Source: Amoeboaphelidium protococcarum (Eukaryota > Aphelidiomycota > Aphelidea). From it: a DNA stretch of 64,000 bases. A model generated the notes under the pieces. The model searched no databases and had not been told where the DNA came from. It was given only the letters and a program-made list of their open reading frames with translations. The position numbers and the translations under genes were made by a program. This document shows positions 12,509 to 23,670 of the stretch, in pieces. The number at the start of each line of letters is the position of its first letter. Position 1 is the first letter of the stretch. The stretch spans positions 620,001-684,000 of the forward strand of contig JALECJ010000256.1 in assembly GCA_023515745.1 (NCBI GenBank). Reading direction: 5' to 3'.

Positions 12509-15500
12509 TCACTACATGGTGAATGACTTTGCGATCGACGGCGGAGGCTATAAATTTACATTCTCCAACACAGATACCGTGCTTCCTTTATAAGATGATG
12601 CTTGAGAACTATTTGAACTCGCGTCAGAGTGAGGCAATTACTCTGTTGATGATTACGGCTGAGAGCCGCCTCCTTAAAATCGAGCCTAACGCTATTTTCG
12701 CTGCTCCATAATCTTTTACGCCATCGACGGAGTGCCAGAGGGTGAACTGTCTGTGCTATAGTTTGCCAACTTATCAGATATCTTGTTAATAGAAGCATCA
12801 AAAGAGGACATCATTATCTTGGGATAATCGGATAAATATACAGGAGGCTTAAGCGCATTTTGAACGCGCTCATTTTGACTGTTCTAAATCAGAGCTTAGT
12901 CATCAAATTCCCTATCTGGATTATCCATGTCAATGCCAAGATCTTTAAGTACTGAATCCAATTCTCCAAAAAGCTCTTTCTTATTCTGAGACGACTACAA
13001 TTTTAATCTCTCAATCTGCTGTGAGTTTTACAGATCAGCCAAATACAGATCGAATATATTTACATAGATCAATGACAGGTCTGATACTGCACTCAGATCG
13101 TCAGAGTTCGGCTAGCTGCTGCCATATCGCGAGGAGGCCAAAACCAAATCATTGACAGTCAGTAACTTTTCAAGAGGTTCTTAAACTTTAGGAATTTCAG
13201 TGGCAACTACTTATTACTACACAAGATCTGAGGCAATCAATTACTCCAGCTGTCTAATAGATTTGGATCTCATCGTAGATGATACATTCTTCTTCAACAT
13301 GAGGACTCTACTCACTTGACCTGACTACTTCCACCAATTGACCAGGTCCAGTACAGTATCATCACGCATCAACTTTATGGCATTAACAGTGGATAGTACC
13401 TTATCAGGCGACAAAGTGCACTCGTATAAATTGTACATATCATTCAGCTTCTCATCGATCCCGCATTTCTACAACATCAAGACAATCACCTCTTAGGCAG
13501 TAGTGTTCTCTAACAATCTCACAGATTTATAGTTGGCAGAATCCTCAAGATATATCTAAATGGAGGTAAACTTTTCATTCTCAATCACAGGAAGCTTCGG
13601 AACGATGGGCTACTCTTACGGTAGTTTCTATGCAGACTTTTGGGCAGCGAGCGTAGACTTCTAATCATTCTAAAGGACTTACAGCTTTTTATCAGACAAA
13701 GAGTCAGTTTTAAGAGCAACCACAGAGACCTTATTCTTGATCTTGGTAGAACTAGCTTTTGATAATGTGGTTGGTGGATCGCTTTGAGTCTGTTGTGAGC
13801 CATCACTAGCCTTGATTTTCTTATCACTTCCAATACTCCGCTTACTCTTGGACCGAGATACAGGCTCCTGCTTCTGACTGCTAGAGTCGCTGATTATAGA
13901 CTGCTACTCTTCAGTCATCGTATTCAACTTCATTTGACTGTACGGCCTAGTGGGATCAACTTCAAAAGACTGGATAGTCTCACTCTAAGTGGTGACAATC
14001 GAGTATGAACTTATATCGCGCTTAAATGAAAATCCAAATGCCGACTTCTCCCGCTTTCTATCAGATGCAGCAGTTGAATGATCAGACTATTGCTTCTTCA
14101 TTTCAGCAGGTTTGATAGCGTCATTTGAACCCGAATGATCTGGACTTTCTGCAGTGGATGAGGAGGTGGATCCAAATCTCCCCCTCAAACGATTGAGAAA
14201 TTTCCCGTCAGACTGCTTATTACTCTTAGGTATTGACAGCGCAGAGCCAGCTCTCAAAGTCCTAGTAGGCTGAGAAAACTCGGAAGCATCCGACTTGCCA
14301 ACCACCTCTCGGTCATCGAAAGCAACATCACGATTCTTAACCTTCTTACGGATCTCAGCAGATGCAGTTGGCGCTTCAGCTATTAGAGAACCGACTCCAA
14401 GTAATGCTCGAGCTTTGCTTTTACTCTTTTTATTTTTCTTCACCTAATCTATAGACAGGCCGACCCTGAATCGCTCTTCATCTGAATCAACCTCCTCCTA
14501 TATAGCATCACTATCCCCAGAGGACGATGAATCGAACATTGACTTCATTTTCTTCTTCTTTTCACTTGCTGAAATAGTAGGCTAAGCTGCAGAGGAAGGC
14601 TTTGAATCTTCATCCTTAGACAGGGGGCTGGCATTAGGCTCGATAAGACGCTTTAAAGGCTCAGGACTAGCACTTTTAGATGCTTCCTCAAGCGATGGAC
14701 GTTTTAAAGTGGAATTTAGTTGAAGTAAGGATTTACCGGAATAATCCACACTCATAACTTTCTGCATATACGCTTTACTGGCCCTTACTCCAATTATGCC
14801 TTGTTCGATGCGCGGCACCTTACTCGCAGAGGAATTACTTATAGTCAATCCACAGTCCGCCAGCATGACCAAAGTCCAAAACACCATTCGATCATCCGCC
14901 ACTTGAGACCAATCTCCCCGCGGAAGTGTGCAAGATATGGAGTACACCTCAACTTCTAACGGATTCATATCATACATAATATTATGACTAAACTGCTTAG
15001 AAAATGGAGCACTCGAAGCAGGATCCGAGTCAGATGGACGGAGACCGGATTATGACTTTGCACTAGCATTATCTTGATTCTTACATTAAGATATAGCAAC
15101 ACTGAATGCCTCATACCAATCTTCAAGAATCTCTGCATTTTCGTGAGAATATTGTAGATCAAGCAGACTCTGCTACTCTGAGCTCTATTTGCAGCTGATG
15201 AGGAGCATATTCTACTCGGAGTCAAGATTAATGTTCATAATGTTGCTGACTGGAATATAATTCAGCAAGATCCATGATACATTTTCGAAACCGGACTAAA
15301 CTCCAGTAGTGTCGCAGAAGAGAACCATCAAAAACTTTTCAAATAGCATCAAAAACTACCTTCCACCAATATCATTCAGCAATTCACCATCTTTTATGAG
15401 AAAACCGGATTTTGTGCCGCGAAATAAGCAATCAGAGCCATACAGATCATCCTTGGGATCAATATTACCAACAGCCTTCAAACCTTACGAATTTGGGATA

Positions 15501-16963
15501 TTTCTCTTGATGAATTGACTGAGAAGAGCATGCTTCCTTTTCATTTTTGCATCAGCCACGTCTCTAAGCAGCTTACTCAAAACACCCATAGACTTTGTTA
15601 GAAATGGATGATCTTAGTGTTCCACAGCGGTACATCGCAATATGGCATATATGTGCAGTGGATACTTCAAAAATCGCTGGAAAGGACAGTAGAGCAGCTG
15701 CAACAGAGACAAACCAGATTTCCGAGCATGTAAAAATTCCTTAAATCCAGGCTTACTACAAAGCTAGAAATACACAGACATTGCCTCCATCATATTGGAG
15801 CAATACAGCTTGTACAACTCCAAGCCTTGTACCATGTTCAGTATCTTCTTGCCAACAATCAAAACATCGTTTTCAGACTCACTTGCATCATTAATACCGC
15901 TTTTTTAAGATAAAGAATCTTTAACTTGACGAGAAAGAGTCTGAGAATCAGATACCTTGAGTTGGAGAGACATATTTCCATTGGAGGTACTCGATCGCAA
16001 CTCCCTGATCTTGTTAATAACGTCGATGAGTTCACTCACGCCCTTGAGGAAACTTGTATGAAATGCAATGAGATCTTTAAAATTGGAGAATAGAACAGCA
16101 AATTCTTTCAGCGAAATTAAATCCTTCCGAGAAGACAGTGGACTATAATACTTTCTCTCCAGAAGGAGGAGCATCTCCAGGTACGTTTTATCCTTCTCGT
16201 ACATCTCAACAACTAACTGAGTACGGAGCTCATGAGTGAGTGCATCAAACTCGTGCGCATACGATAGAGCAGTCTCATAATGAGGCTTTTCTTCATAATC
16301 AACTACTAAGAGTCGCTCTTAGCTAAATAATTAGTGATCTAATGGAGCCTAACGCGGCGCTAACTTTATCAAATTGAATAGTGAATCAATGACACGATCA
16401 GCATTACCTTGGTAGACAAGATCTTCCGGCGCAAACATAATACGCTCTTTATCTACACTAGGATGATGCTTATTCAGATAACTGTGAAGACTAAGGAGGT
16501 ATACGCTGATGTTTTCAATGCTTATAATATCAAACTGTGCCGACCAACTACTTAGGCCCATATGATGAGACATCGATGATGATGACCCGGATTGATTAGG
16601 CCTGTTGTTTGAAACAGATTTCGAACCGGTCGGATTTTGATGCAAAACCTGGCGCAGCATATCAGGCCACAATCTCTCAGCTATATGCATGAGCATACAT
16701 CCATCCTTTAGTTCAAGCACAAACTTTTATCGCACCACCGAAGCTGTGCCATCTTGATTTTATTCAATATTTACTATTTACACTTCTTTCTAATCCTACA
16801 ATGAGTCTTACTCAGTATGCTTAATTTCCTGAGCCTTACTGTCTGATGATTTTAATGATTTCGCCGCCTGCAGTTACTCCCTGACATCCTTTGAGATCTA
16901 AAGGTCAAGCTCAGTTTATAGCCAATCTAGGATGGCTTGTATTTTATCAAGAGATTCCTCCAT
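12509..16963 (-). CDS. Rho guanine nucleotide exchange factor with CH, DH and PH domains
   Basis: One uninterrupted frame of 1484 residues (ATG 16963, TGA 12511-12509 followed by a second TGA). Residues ~1-210 resemble a calponin-homology domain (ILDWLQTELDL, ELKDGCMLMHIAERLWP). Residues ~230-500 form a Dbl-homology domain whose diagnostic helix reads LLYCPFQRFLKYPLH followed by a dHPFLTKSMGVLSKLL helix. A PH domain follows (LIKDGELL, RQFLMLFEKFLMVLF, ending WYEAFSVAIS). The last ~800 residues are Ser/Lys-rich and partly coiled-coil. CH-DH-PH order is known from Vav-type and amoebozoan/fungal actin-linked GEFs, which activate Rho/Rac GTPases at the cortex. The target GTPase cannot be told. 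Confidence 0.85.
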
Positions 16964-17229
16964 TCTCCCCTTCTAGTAATGATGTAAAATTGAAAATTAC
17001 AAAATAAGCTCTCAGTTCAATTGGGGGAAACTGTTTGCATAGACCAATAAATACTTTGTTTACAGGTAGAGATGGCCGCCACTGCTTAATCATCGTTATC
17101 AAAACAACACACATCATGCTTGGATACGGAAATCCACAAAAGAAACAAAGTAAAAATTAAACCACAATTATAGTTTAATTAAAAGCAAATGAATAAATTG
17201 AGGAATGTAAAGTCATGGAAATAAATCAA

Positions 17230-17823
17230 TCAGTCATCTTCGTCGTCGTCGTTATCATCGTCTTCATTAAAAGTGTACTTGACGCGAGCACCACGAGTTC
17301 TTCTACCAGTGGTGATTATATTTGAGGTGTCAAGACCTTCTAGTTCTTCATTTGGGTCTTCATCCTCATCGACTAAATCAGTGACGCCATATTAATCATC
17401 ATCATCATCATCCTAGTCATCGTCAGAATCACGCTAGCGTTTGGTAACCTTCTTTACTGGCTTACTGGTTGACGCAGCCTTAACTTTAGACTTGGAGCTG
17501 GTATCTTCAGGCTTGTTCGCGGCTTTAGATTTTTACTTTACAGCTGATTTCTCTCTTTACTATTCCACGACGGAAGCTTCATTGTCTTATTGTTCTTAAT
17601 CATCATCATTATCATCGTCAGAGATGACAACCTTGGTCTTTTATTTCAAAGGTTGTGGCTACTCGCTGCTTTCGGCAGGTTGATCAGCATTCAGCTTAGA
17701 TAGAGAATCACTGCTTGATGGCAATTCAGTGTCCGCAGCTTCCACCTCAGTCTTTTACAATTTAGCAGTCGGTACTTCAGCAGGTGCCACGGTTGTATTC
17801 GCTTTATCAATGTTCTCTGTCAT
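17230..17823 (-). CDS. CHZ1: CHZ1-type histone H2A.Z-H2B chaperone
   Basis: 197 residues in one frame (ATG 17823, TGA 17232-17230). The protein is extremely acidic, with Asp/Glu runs in the middle and a final DDDDNDDDEDD-like tail, interspersed with Lys-rich nuclear-localisation stretches (SKPVKKVTKRQR). The C-terminus has the CHZ signature: NIITTGRRTRGARVKY. In yeast, Chz1 binds the H2A.Z-H2B dimer and hands it to the SWR1 remodeller. The assignment rests on the short CHZ motif plus acidity and small size, because the rest of this family is not conserved. Confidence 0.75.
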
Positions 17824-18504
17824 ATCTCTGTTGGATGATTCTCAGATGTTAAACGGTTGATTGTAAATAGATCGCTGGTATTAATTTAAGCTTTGATCAA
17901 AGTAGAATAAAATAGAAGATATATAAGACCGTAGGTGACAAACGTGAAATACGTCGCGTGAATTGCGCCACGCTGAATATTGTAAGAACAAACAATTATG
18001 CAACGAGCGAGGACGGCAAGTTACTTACTACGGATGGAACTGCAAGCACGAAATAGAGGTAACGCTTCTATTAATAGATCCAACTGCAATAGCATATGGC
18101 AACGAAATGAATTTAGAGAGTGTAGTAAAAAATACCACAATTGAAGCCTCAACTTAGCACCAAAGTGGCAGTATATGGCATTTAACACAATTCACGCGAG
18201 ATCGCATGTGACTTCATCCGCGCGTTATGATTTGATCATCATTGGGATTTACAGACAGAAAGATCGAGCGAAAATCTGTGTGAATCATCGTGTGACAAAT
18301 CCCATTTTGGGCGGAGATGGAAATTGGCCGAAAACGTCACTTGGGTCTTTTTTTCTTATTTTACTCCGACAACGATTCAATTGTAATCATCACACTCCAT
18401 CGTACATCCATACATCTTCTGACGCACAAACATTTAGCTCATTTATAATTTTGTCACACCTTTTAGAAGAATTTACTATAGCATTGAATAAAATTGAATA
18501 AATA
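17824..18504. other. divergent intergenic region (CHZ1 / velvet)
   Basis: 680 bp between the starts of CHZ1 (minus) and the velvet gene (plus), so it should hold both promoters. Open stretches at 17963-18157 and 18175-18501 lack family motifs and I do not call them. Confidence 0.4.
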
Positions 18505-20742
18505 ATGTCGTTATCTGCTCTGTAGTAACCTCCGATTGCTCCGAGTGAATTTGCTCGTAAAAGGAATATCAAGCTGGTGATGAGATAATAGCCTAGGCAT
18601 AGTAGAGTGTGTGGCCAAGACCGTAGACCGATTGATCCACCTCCAATTATACAGTTTATCCCAGAGAAGGCCAGGAAGTCTGCTGCGGTAGATCATCAAG
18701 CGGCTGGTGGGAATGGCGACTCTATCGGCAGCGGTGATAAGATTAATAACAGTATTGGTTCTGGTAATATCATGAATAATCGTAGTAATAGTACGTCGGG
18801 TGATCTGGCTTTGGCAAAGTAGCTGAATACTACCAATACTCGATAAAGTCTTCGAGGATAAGCGAGAGCTACTGGATTCTATAAGGAGAACACGTCATCA
18901 ATCTCATCCGGATCATCGGCGAGTAAGGTGGAGAAATTGAGTGCCTCTCACTAGTCTTACAATACAGATACGTCCGGTAGTACTATGCTCACATCATCTA
19001 CTGATGAATTCTCATCGCCGCTCTGGTTCATGTATGCTTCTCTTGTTGATGTTAATTCTGGTAAAGAGATCACACTATTGAAAGATGGCAAGACGCGGAG
19101 TACTTTTGGCTCTATTGTCTCCTCTCTGTATTGTCTCAAAGATCTCAATAGTTTAGACGCTGGATTCTTTGTATTTCCAGATTTGAGTATCAGAGTTGAT
19201 GGTGATTTCTAGCTAAAGTTCTCCCTCTTTTACCTCTACATTGACGGAGTTGGCGGTGAAAAGGTTAAATTCGTAGATTCTATTGTATCTGATGTATTTC
19301 ATGTGTATCCTGCTAAGCGATTTCCTGGTATGTCAGAGTCTACTGAACTTTCGCGACTATTTGCTGATCAAGGTATAAAGATTAGAATAAGGAAGGAGTT
19401 ACGTGGTCGCAAGTATATGGCCAATAGTGTCGCATCTACATAAGATTAGCATTTTGGTGGTGACTCGTAGAATGATTTCGGTGGAGATGTATCTGGCTCT
19501 ACTACCGGTAACTAGACGTCTATTCCTACTCTGACCGCTACCTCTTCTTACAATAACAGTGTCAGTAATCATCAAGGTTAGAATTAGAACAAGCGATTGA
19601 AGTTGAGTGGCGAGGATGCTTCTGGTATTGATCAAAGTTAACATCAGGCTGACAGTAGATACGCTTATAATTCGCGTGATAATTAGGATGGTTCCGTCGT
19701 ATTGTATCCTCGTCGTAACGAGACCACGCGAATGTACAGTCTATCCTCATAAAGCAGCAATGGAAATGGTCATGCTGGTAACAATTCGTCGAGAAGGCCG
19801 ATGGGAAACAGCCATCTGAGGAACGAGGATTCCTATTCAGATGGATCATATATAGATGAGAATAGACTGCAGAGTTAAAGCGGCATGGATTCCAGCAAGA
19901 CTAGGCCAACGTTGCCATCGTTAAACAATGCCTTTGGACCTCCTGCTCCACCTCCACCACCTCCTCCTTCGCAATAGACACCAATGTTATAAGCTTAATA
20001 GAAAAGGACTAGTGCGGGTTCTATGCCATATGTGTAGGCGCCACAGCAATAGTTTGTTTTCCAACAGGTGGCCTAGTTCAGTCAGCCTCCTTATCCTGTG
20101 ATCAACTTCTCTCCAGGTGTCGGTGGGAACAGTAATATTCAGGGAGACTGTCAGCAATAGTAGCAAGGTGGATATATTGATTATCAACCGCGTCCTGTCT
20201 AGCAATCATTCGGTGTCTATGGTGGACCTTGGCTTTAATATTAGAACTTTTAGCAGTAGTAGTAGTAGCGTTAGTAGTCATAACAATAGCCTTAGTAGTA
20301 GCAATAGCCTTACACTAGCTAGTTGATAATGGGAGGTAATGGTCTCCCTCAGGCGATCGTTCATTATGTGCAATCGGGTTATCCTAGTCAGAGTTAGTAT
20401 CCAGGTCAGAGTCAGCTTTAGCCAGTGTAACAGTCACCTTAGATGTACTAGTAGTAGTAGTAGTAGTAATTGTCATACATCTAATAATAGCCAATCTATC
20501 GGGATTAGAGCTAGTATCCCATGAATGCTTATAATGGTATGCCGCAATAATGGTAGCCATAGCAGAGGTAGAATGATTCGTCACAACTGCAGTACTAGTT
20601 TCCACCTCCGCAGTAACAATTCCAACAGTACTAGCTTTAGTAATAGTAGTAGCAGTAGTAGCCTCAGTAGTAAAGATACTAGTATGGTCCAAATAATACG
20701 TAGTCATATTAACAGATGCCTCAAGGTGGACAGAAATAGTGA
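18505..20742 (+). CDS. velvet-domain transcriptional regulator with long Gln-rich tail
   Basis: 745 residues in one frame (ATG 18505, TGA 20740). The velvet domain starts with [20 protein letters not shown], then the family signature [13 protein letters not shown], an insertion, and [36 protein letters not shown] and [15 protein letters not shown], ending at a [18 protein letters not shown] segment. Velvet proteins are fungal DNA-binding regulators of development and secondary metabolism with an NF-kB-like fold. About 120 residues lie between the two halves, as in some VosA/VelB types. Residues ~330-745 are low complexity: Asn/Ser, a Pro run (19941-19970), then Gln. The tail is encoded largely by TAG. 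It cannot be assigned to VeA, VelB or VosA by eye. Confidence 0.88.
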
Positions 20743-20861
20743 GAAATATGGAGAAGATTGAGAAGTGAACTTTACAACCTTTTAATAGTAATAAAAATCA
20801 ATAAAATTCTATTAGTTGAAAACTTATGGTACACTTCTTTATTGTTACAACATGTTTAACT

Positions 20862-21515
20862 TCATAGTTCCCGAAATTCAGCTTGGACCTCTTGAGCATG
20901 TTGCTTTATCTCAAGAAGAGCGTCGAATTTGGATTGAGCAAGTCGCTGAGGATTAGCATCAACAATAATTTGTTTACCATCTTGCTCTGGTAGACGCGAT
21001 CTCAAGTAATAATCAGTCACAGCTTAAGGTTCGCCAAGTACAGCGTACGGCTCCAATATGTAATCTTACTTCATACCGCCACTAGCACCGCCTAGGTAAA
21101 ATTCCAAGCTCTTTAATCTACTCTGTATAGCTTGACATCGCTCCATCAGATAATCAACTGAAGATGCCTCAGGATGAAGATAAAAGTCAGCGACCGACTC
21201 TTGCAATGAACCTATCCGATGCATCAGCCCACTTATTGTCTTATCTGTATGATAAACACTTGGCTACACGCGCACTTGCTCTTAATTGTTCATATTATTA
21301 TTGTTGTCACTTCCAAATTCCTGCCCCACTGACTATGATTATGAACTTGATGCTGCAGAGACTGGCCTCTTCTTGTCACTCAACTTGGGCGAAGCTTTAG
21401 GAGATGACTTGGGTGTACTCTTCGCGCTATCTCCACCTTGCTTCTTTATCTTTTTAACTCTTTTATTACCAGGATCGCCAGTTTTTAAATTCATATTACT
21501 TCGCTAATCACTCAT
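20862..21515 (-). CDS. uncharacterised 217-aa protein, basic N-terminus and helical C-terminus
   Basis: One frame of 217 residues, ATG 21515 to TGA 20864-20862, with about nine TAA/TAG Gln codons. I do not recognise the family. The first ~50 residues are Lys/Ser/Pro-rich (KRVKKIKKQ, KSSPKASPKLSDKKRP), suggesting a nucleic-acid-binding or nuclear-targeting tail. A Gln/Asn-rich linker follows. From about residue 80 the protein is predicted mostly helical (GLMHRIGSLQESVADFYLHP, MERCQAIQSRLKSLEFYL) and ends in another helix rich in Gln and Glu. It shares a 90-bp divergent promoter with POP4 and converges on the velvet gene. Confidence 0.7.
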
Positions 21516-21605
21516 GTTGATTGTTACTCTCTCTGCGAAAATCGAAAGTTTTGATCAAAGAGAGATTTTACTTCCAGACGATAGAAAGAAAGTGATTATA
21601 AAAAT
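21516..21605. promoter_or_regulatory. 90-bp divergent promoter (unknown gene / POP4)
   Basis: The only sequence between the start codons of two divergently oriented genes, so it must carry both transcription starts and leaders unless the starts are misassigned. AT-rich, with TTTGATCAAAGAGAG in the middle. Confidence 0.5.
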
Positions 21606-22382
21606 ATGGCTGAATAAGATGTGAAAGATTGGCTGAGCGATAGTCTGGCAAATGCTAGTACAAAGAGAGAGGTGGACAGTTTGTATGGTGAAAAGATACA
21701 GCGTAAAGTGTATAAACTGGATGAGCGACCAGCAACGATAGGAGAAATGGTTAAGCGCGCCAGTAGTGATGCTTAAAAGAGGAAGAGGGATCAGTAGAAG
21801 AGACGGTCTGGAAAGGTGAAAAAGTTGCCTCTATCAGCTTTTAAGATCAAAGATGGCGTCTAATATTCTGATGTGATATCTCTAAATATCCTTTGGCTGT
21901 AGTACGCGTAAGAGTAGATACGTGACTTGATGATACCCAGCGGCGTTAAAGATTTAAATTTCCGAGGTAATGACGCGTTATTGGATAAAGTGACCAAGCT
22001 GGATCTACATGGTTGTATCCTATAAGTATATCACTCTCGATCCAAATGCTAAATTGGGATAGAAGGAATTGTGATATAAGATTTGGCTAATTGCTTCAAA
22101 ATTGTATGTAAATCAGATGAGACATAAAGTAATTAGGATGCTGACAACATGATGGTATAAGATCTAAATCAGTCCACCACTCAAGCTGTAAAGTAACGCG
22201 ATTAAAATAGTGTAAAAACTATTGGTAAATAGCACAGCATATTCAAGTTGCAGCTTGGTGTTCACTTGGCAGATGGCTCTACTAAAGACTTAAAATTTCT
22301 CCTATTTGGCTCTCAGTTAACTGGACGACCAAGTGAACGTTTGTCCAAAAAGTTAGCTGCTCCATCCTCTCTAAATCTATGA
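21606..22382 (+). CDS. POP4: RNase P/MRP protein subunit POP4 (Rpp29)
   Basis: 258 residues in one frame (ATG 21606, TGA 22380), invisible under the standard code because it contains over 20 TAA/TAG codons. A basic N-terminal region (QKRKRDQQKRRSGKVKK) precedes the Rpp29 Sm-like barrel: TKLDLHGCILQVYHSRSK, then IGIEGIVIQDLANCFKIV, and the closing FGSQLTGRPSERLSKK, matching the family's G.QL..RP.ER..KK ending. The Asp/Gln-rich insertion between strands (DETQSNQDADNM) is longer than usual. The protein is a nuclear/nucleolar component of RNase P and RNase MRP, involved in tRNA 5' processing and pre-rRNA cleavage. Confidence 0.92.
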
Positions 22383-22662
22383 TCAACATGACTTCTATTG
22401 TTGGAATTTATACTTGAATGAATATTAATATATTTCTTACTATTTGCACTTATTTTATTTTAGTTTTGTAAGCCAAGACATCTATATAAATAGAGTGCTA
22501 TTTTGAGTAACTGATTGCCGCTTATGGTAATAGAGGTTACTATTTTGAGATCATCCAGAATGCTGATAGACAACCTCAATGTCCTAATTACTTTTCTTCT
22601 TCTTCTTCTTCCTACATAATAATCTCTAGAATAAGATATCAATCGTAATACTTTTTAAGATA

Positions 22663-23337
22663 ATGCAATAACTACTAGCTAGTATCGTGTCCTTGCTGGT
22701 CGCGTTCAGTCACGCTTAGTCTCCTGCTGTGTACTCGCAGAGCAACTTCTATGAGAATAACGGCAAATGTGCTGGCCAGCCTACTGTGATATCCTCCTCT
22801 CTGTATGGTTAGTGTCAAATCCCTACTCTGAACGGTTAGAGTAATGTTGGTACATCCTCATGTACTGAGTATTCTGGCATCTATCAGTCTATCAAGACCA
22901 GTTGTAACACGGCTCCTCTAAATCTGACTGGTATTGTCCAGTTGTACGTGGCAAAATACTCTTGGACCTCTAGCGACAAGTGTGCAGGTAATCCTGAGCA
23001 AGTTGAGATGGTTGTCGGTGATGCCAACTGTCACCCATACTCCACTGGTTCTGGTGGTGCCATCACGCAATGGCGTCTCGTGAACTGTAATGGTGGCAGA
23101 CCAATCTACCAAGTTTGTCAGGATGCCGGTTGTTCCAAGTGTGATACTGTCACGTACACATCAGACTGTCAGTCTACTTCTGCTGCTTCCTCTCTCCAGT
23201 TGCTCTGTGTCTATCCTGATAAGGCCAATAGCCCAAATGGTAACAAATTTTTAGATGATTCAGCTGCCTCCGGTGTCAGTGCCAATGTTGCAGTTGCTGG
23301 AGCAGTATCACTCATTGCACTTGCTCTGATTAACTGA
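22663..23337 (+). CDS. secreted Cys-rich protein, probably GPI-anchored
   Basis: 224 residues from ATG 22663 to TGA 23335. The N-terminus is a signal peptide (MQQLLASIVSLLVAFSHAQ; two of these Gln codons are TAA/TAG). The mature part has many Cys residues, repeated CAGxP-type segments (NGKCAGQPTV and DKCAGNPEQV) suggesting an internal duplication, and several N-glycosylation sequons. The C-terminus is a hydrophobic helix (ANVAVAGAVSLIALALIN) after a small-residue stretch, as in GPI-attachment signals. I do not recognise a family. It is likely a cell-surface protein. Confidence 0.75.
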
Positions 23338-23670
23338 TGATGACAATTTGAATACAATTAAAATAGATTTAAATAGATAGTAGTAGATTTAAAATAAATT
23401 GTTAACTACGGCTCTAACATATTTCAACCTCTTTTCATATAACTAGTTCAATTAGAAGATCAATGACGCCTACTAAATATCATCACTATTGTGATATCAG
23501 CAAATAGATTAAAGGTGAAAGATAACTAAGTGACAACTGATCTATATTTGATAATATCTGATCAAAAACTTTAGAATAGAAAAGGCGGCATTACTTAACG
23601 TTCCAGCCCCTTGATTACATGATTCACCCAAGAACCAGGATTTGATAATCTGGTTAGATCACGACAACTA
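23338..23670. other. convergent 3' intergenic region
   Basis: 333 bp between two convergent stop codons, AT-rich, with no gene or repeat that I can support. Confidence 0.4.

Noticed and set aside
17963-18501. Small open frames in the CHZ1-velvet spacer
   Set aside because: They are short, lack motifs and overlap on both strands. Chance frames are common where only TGA terminates.
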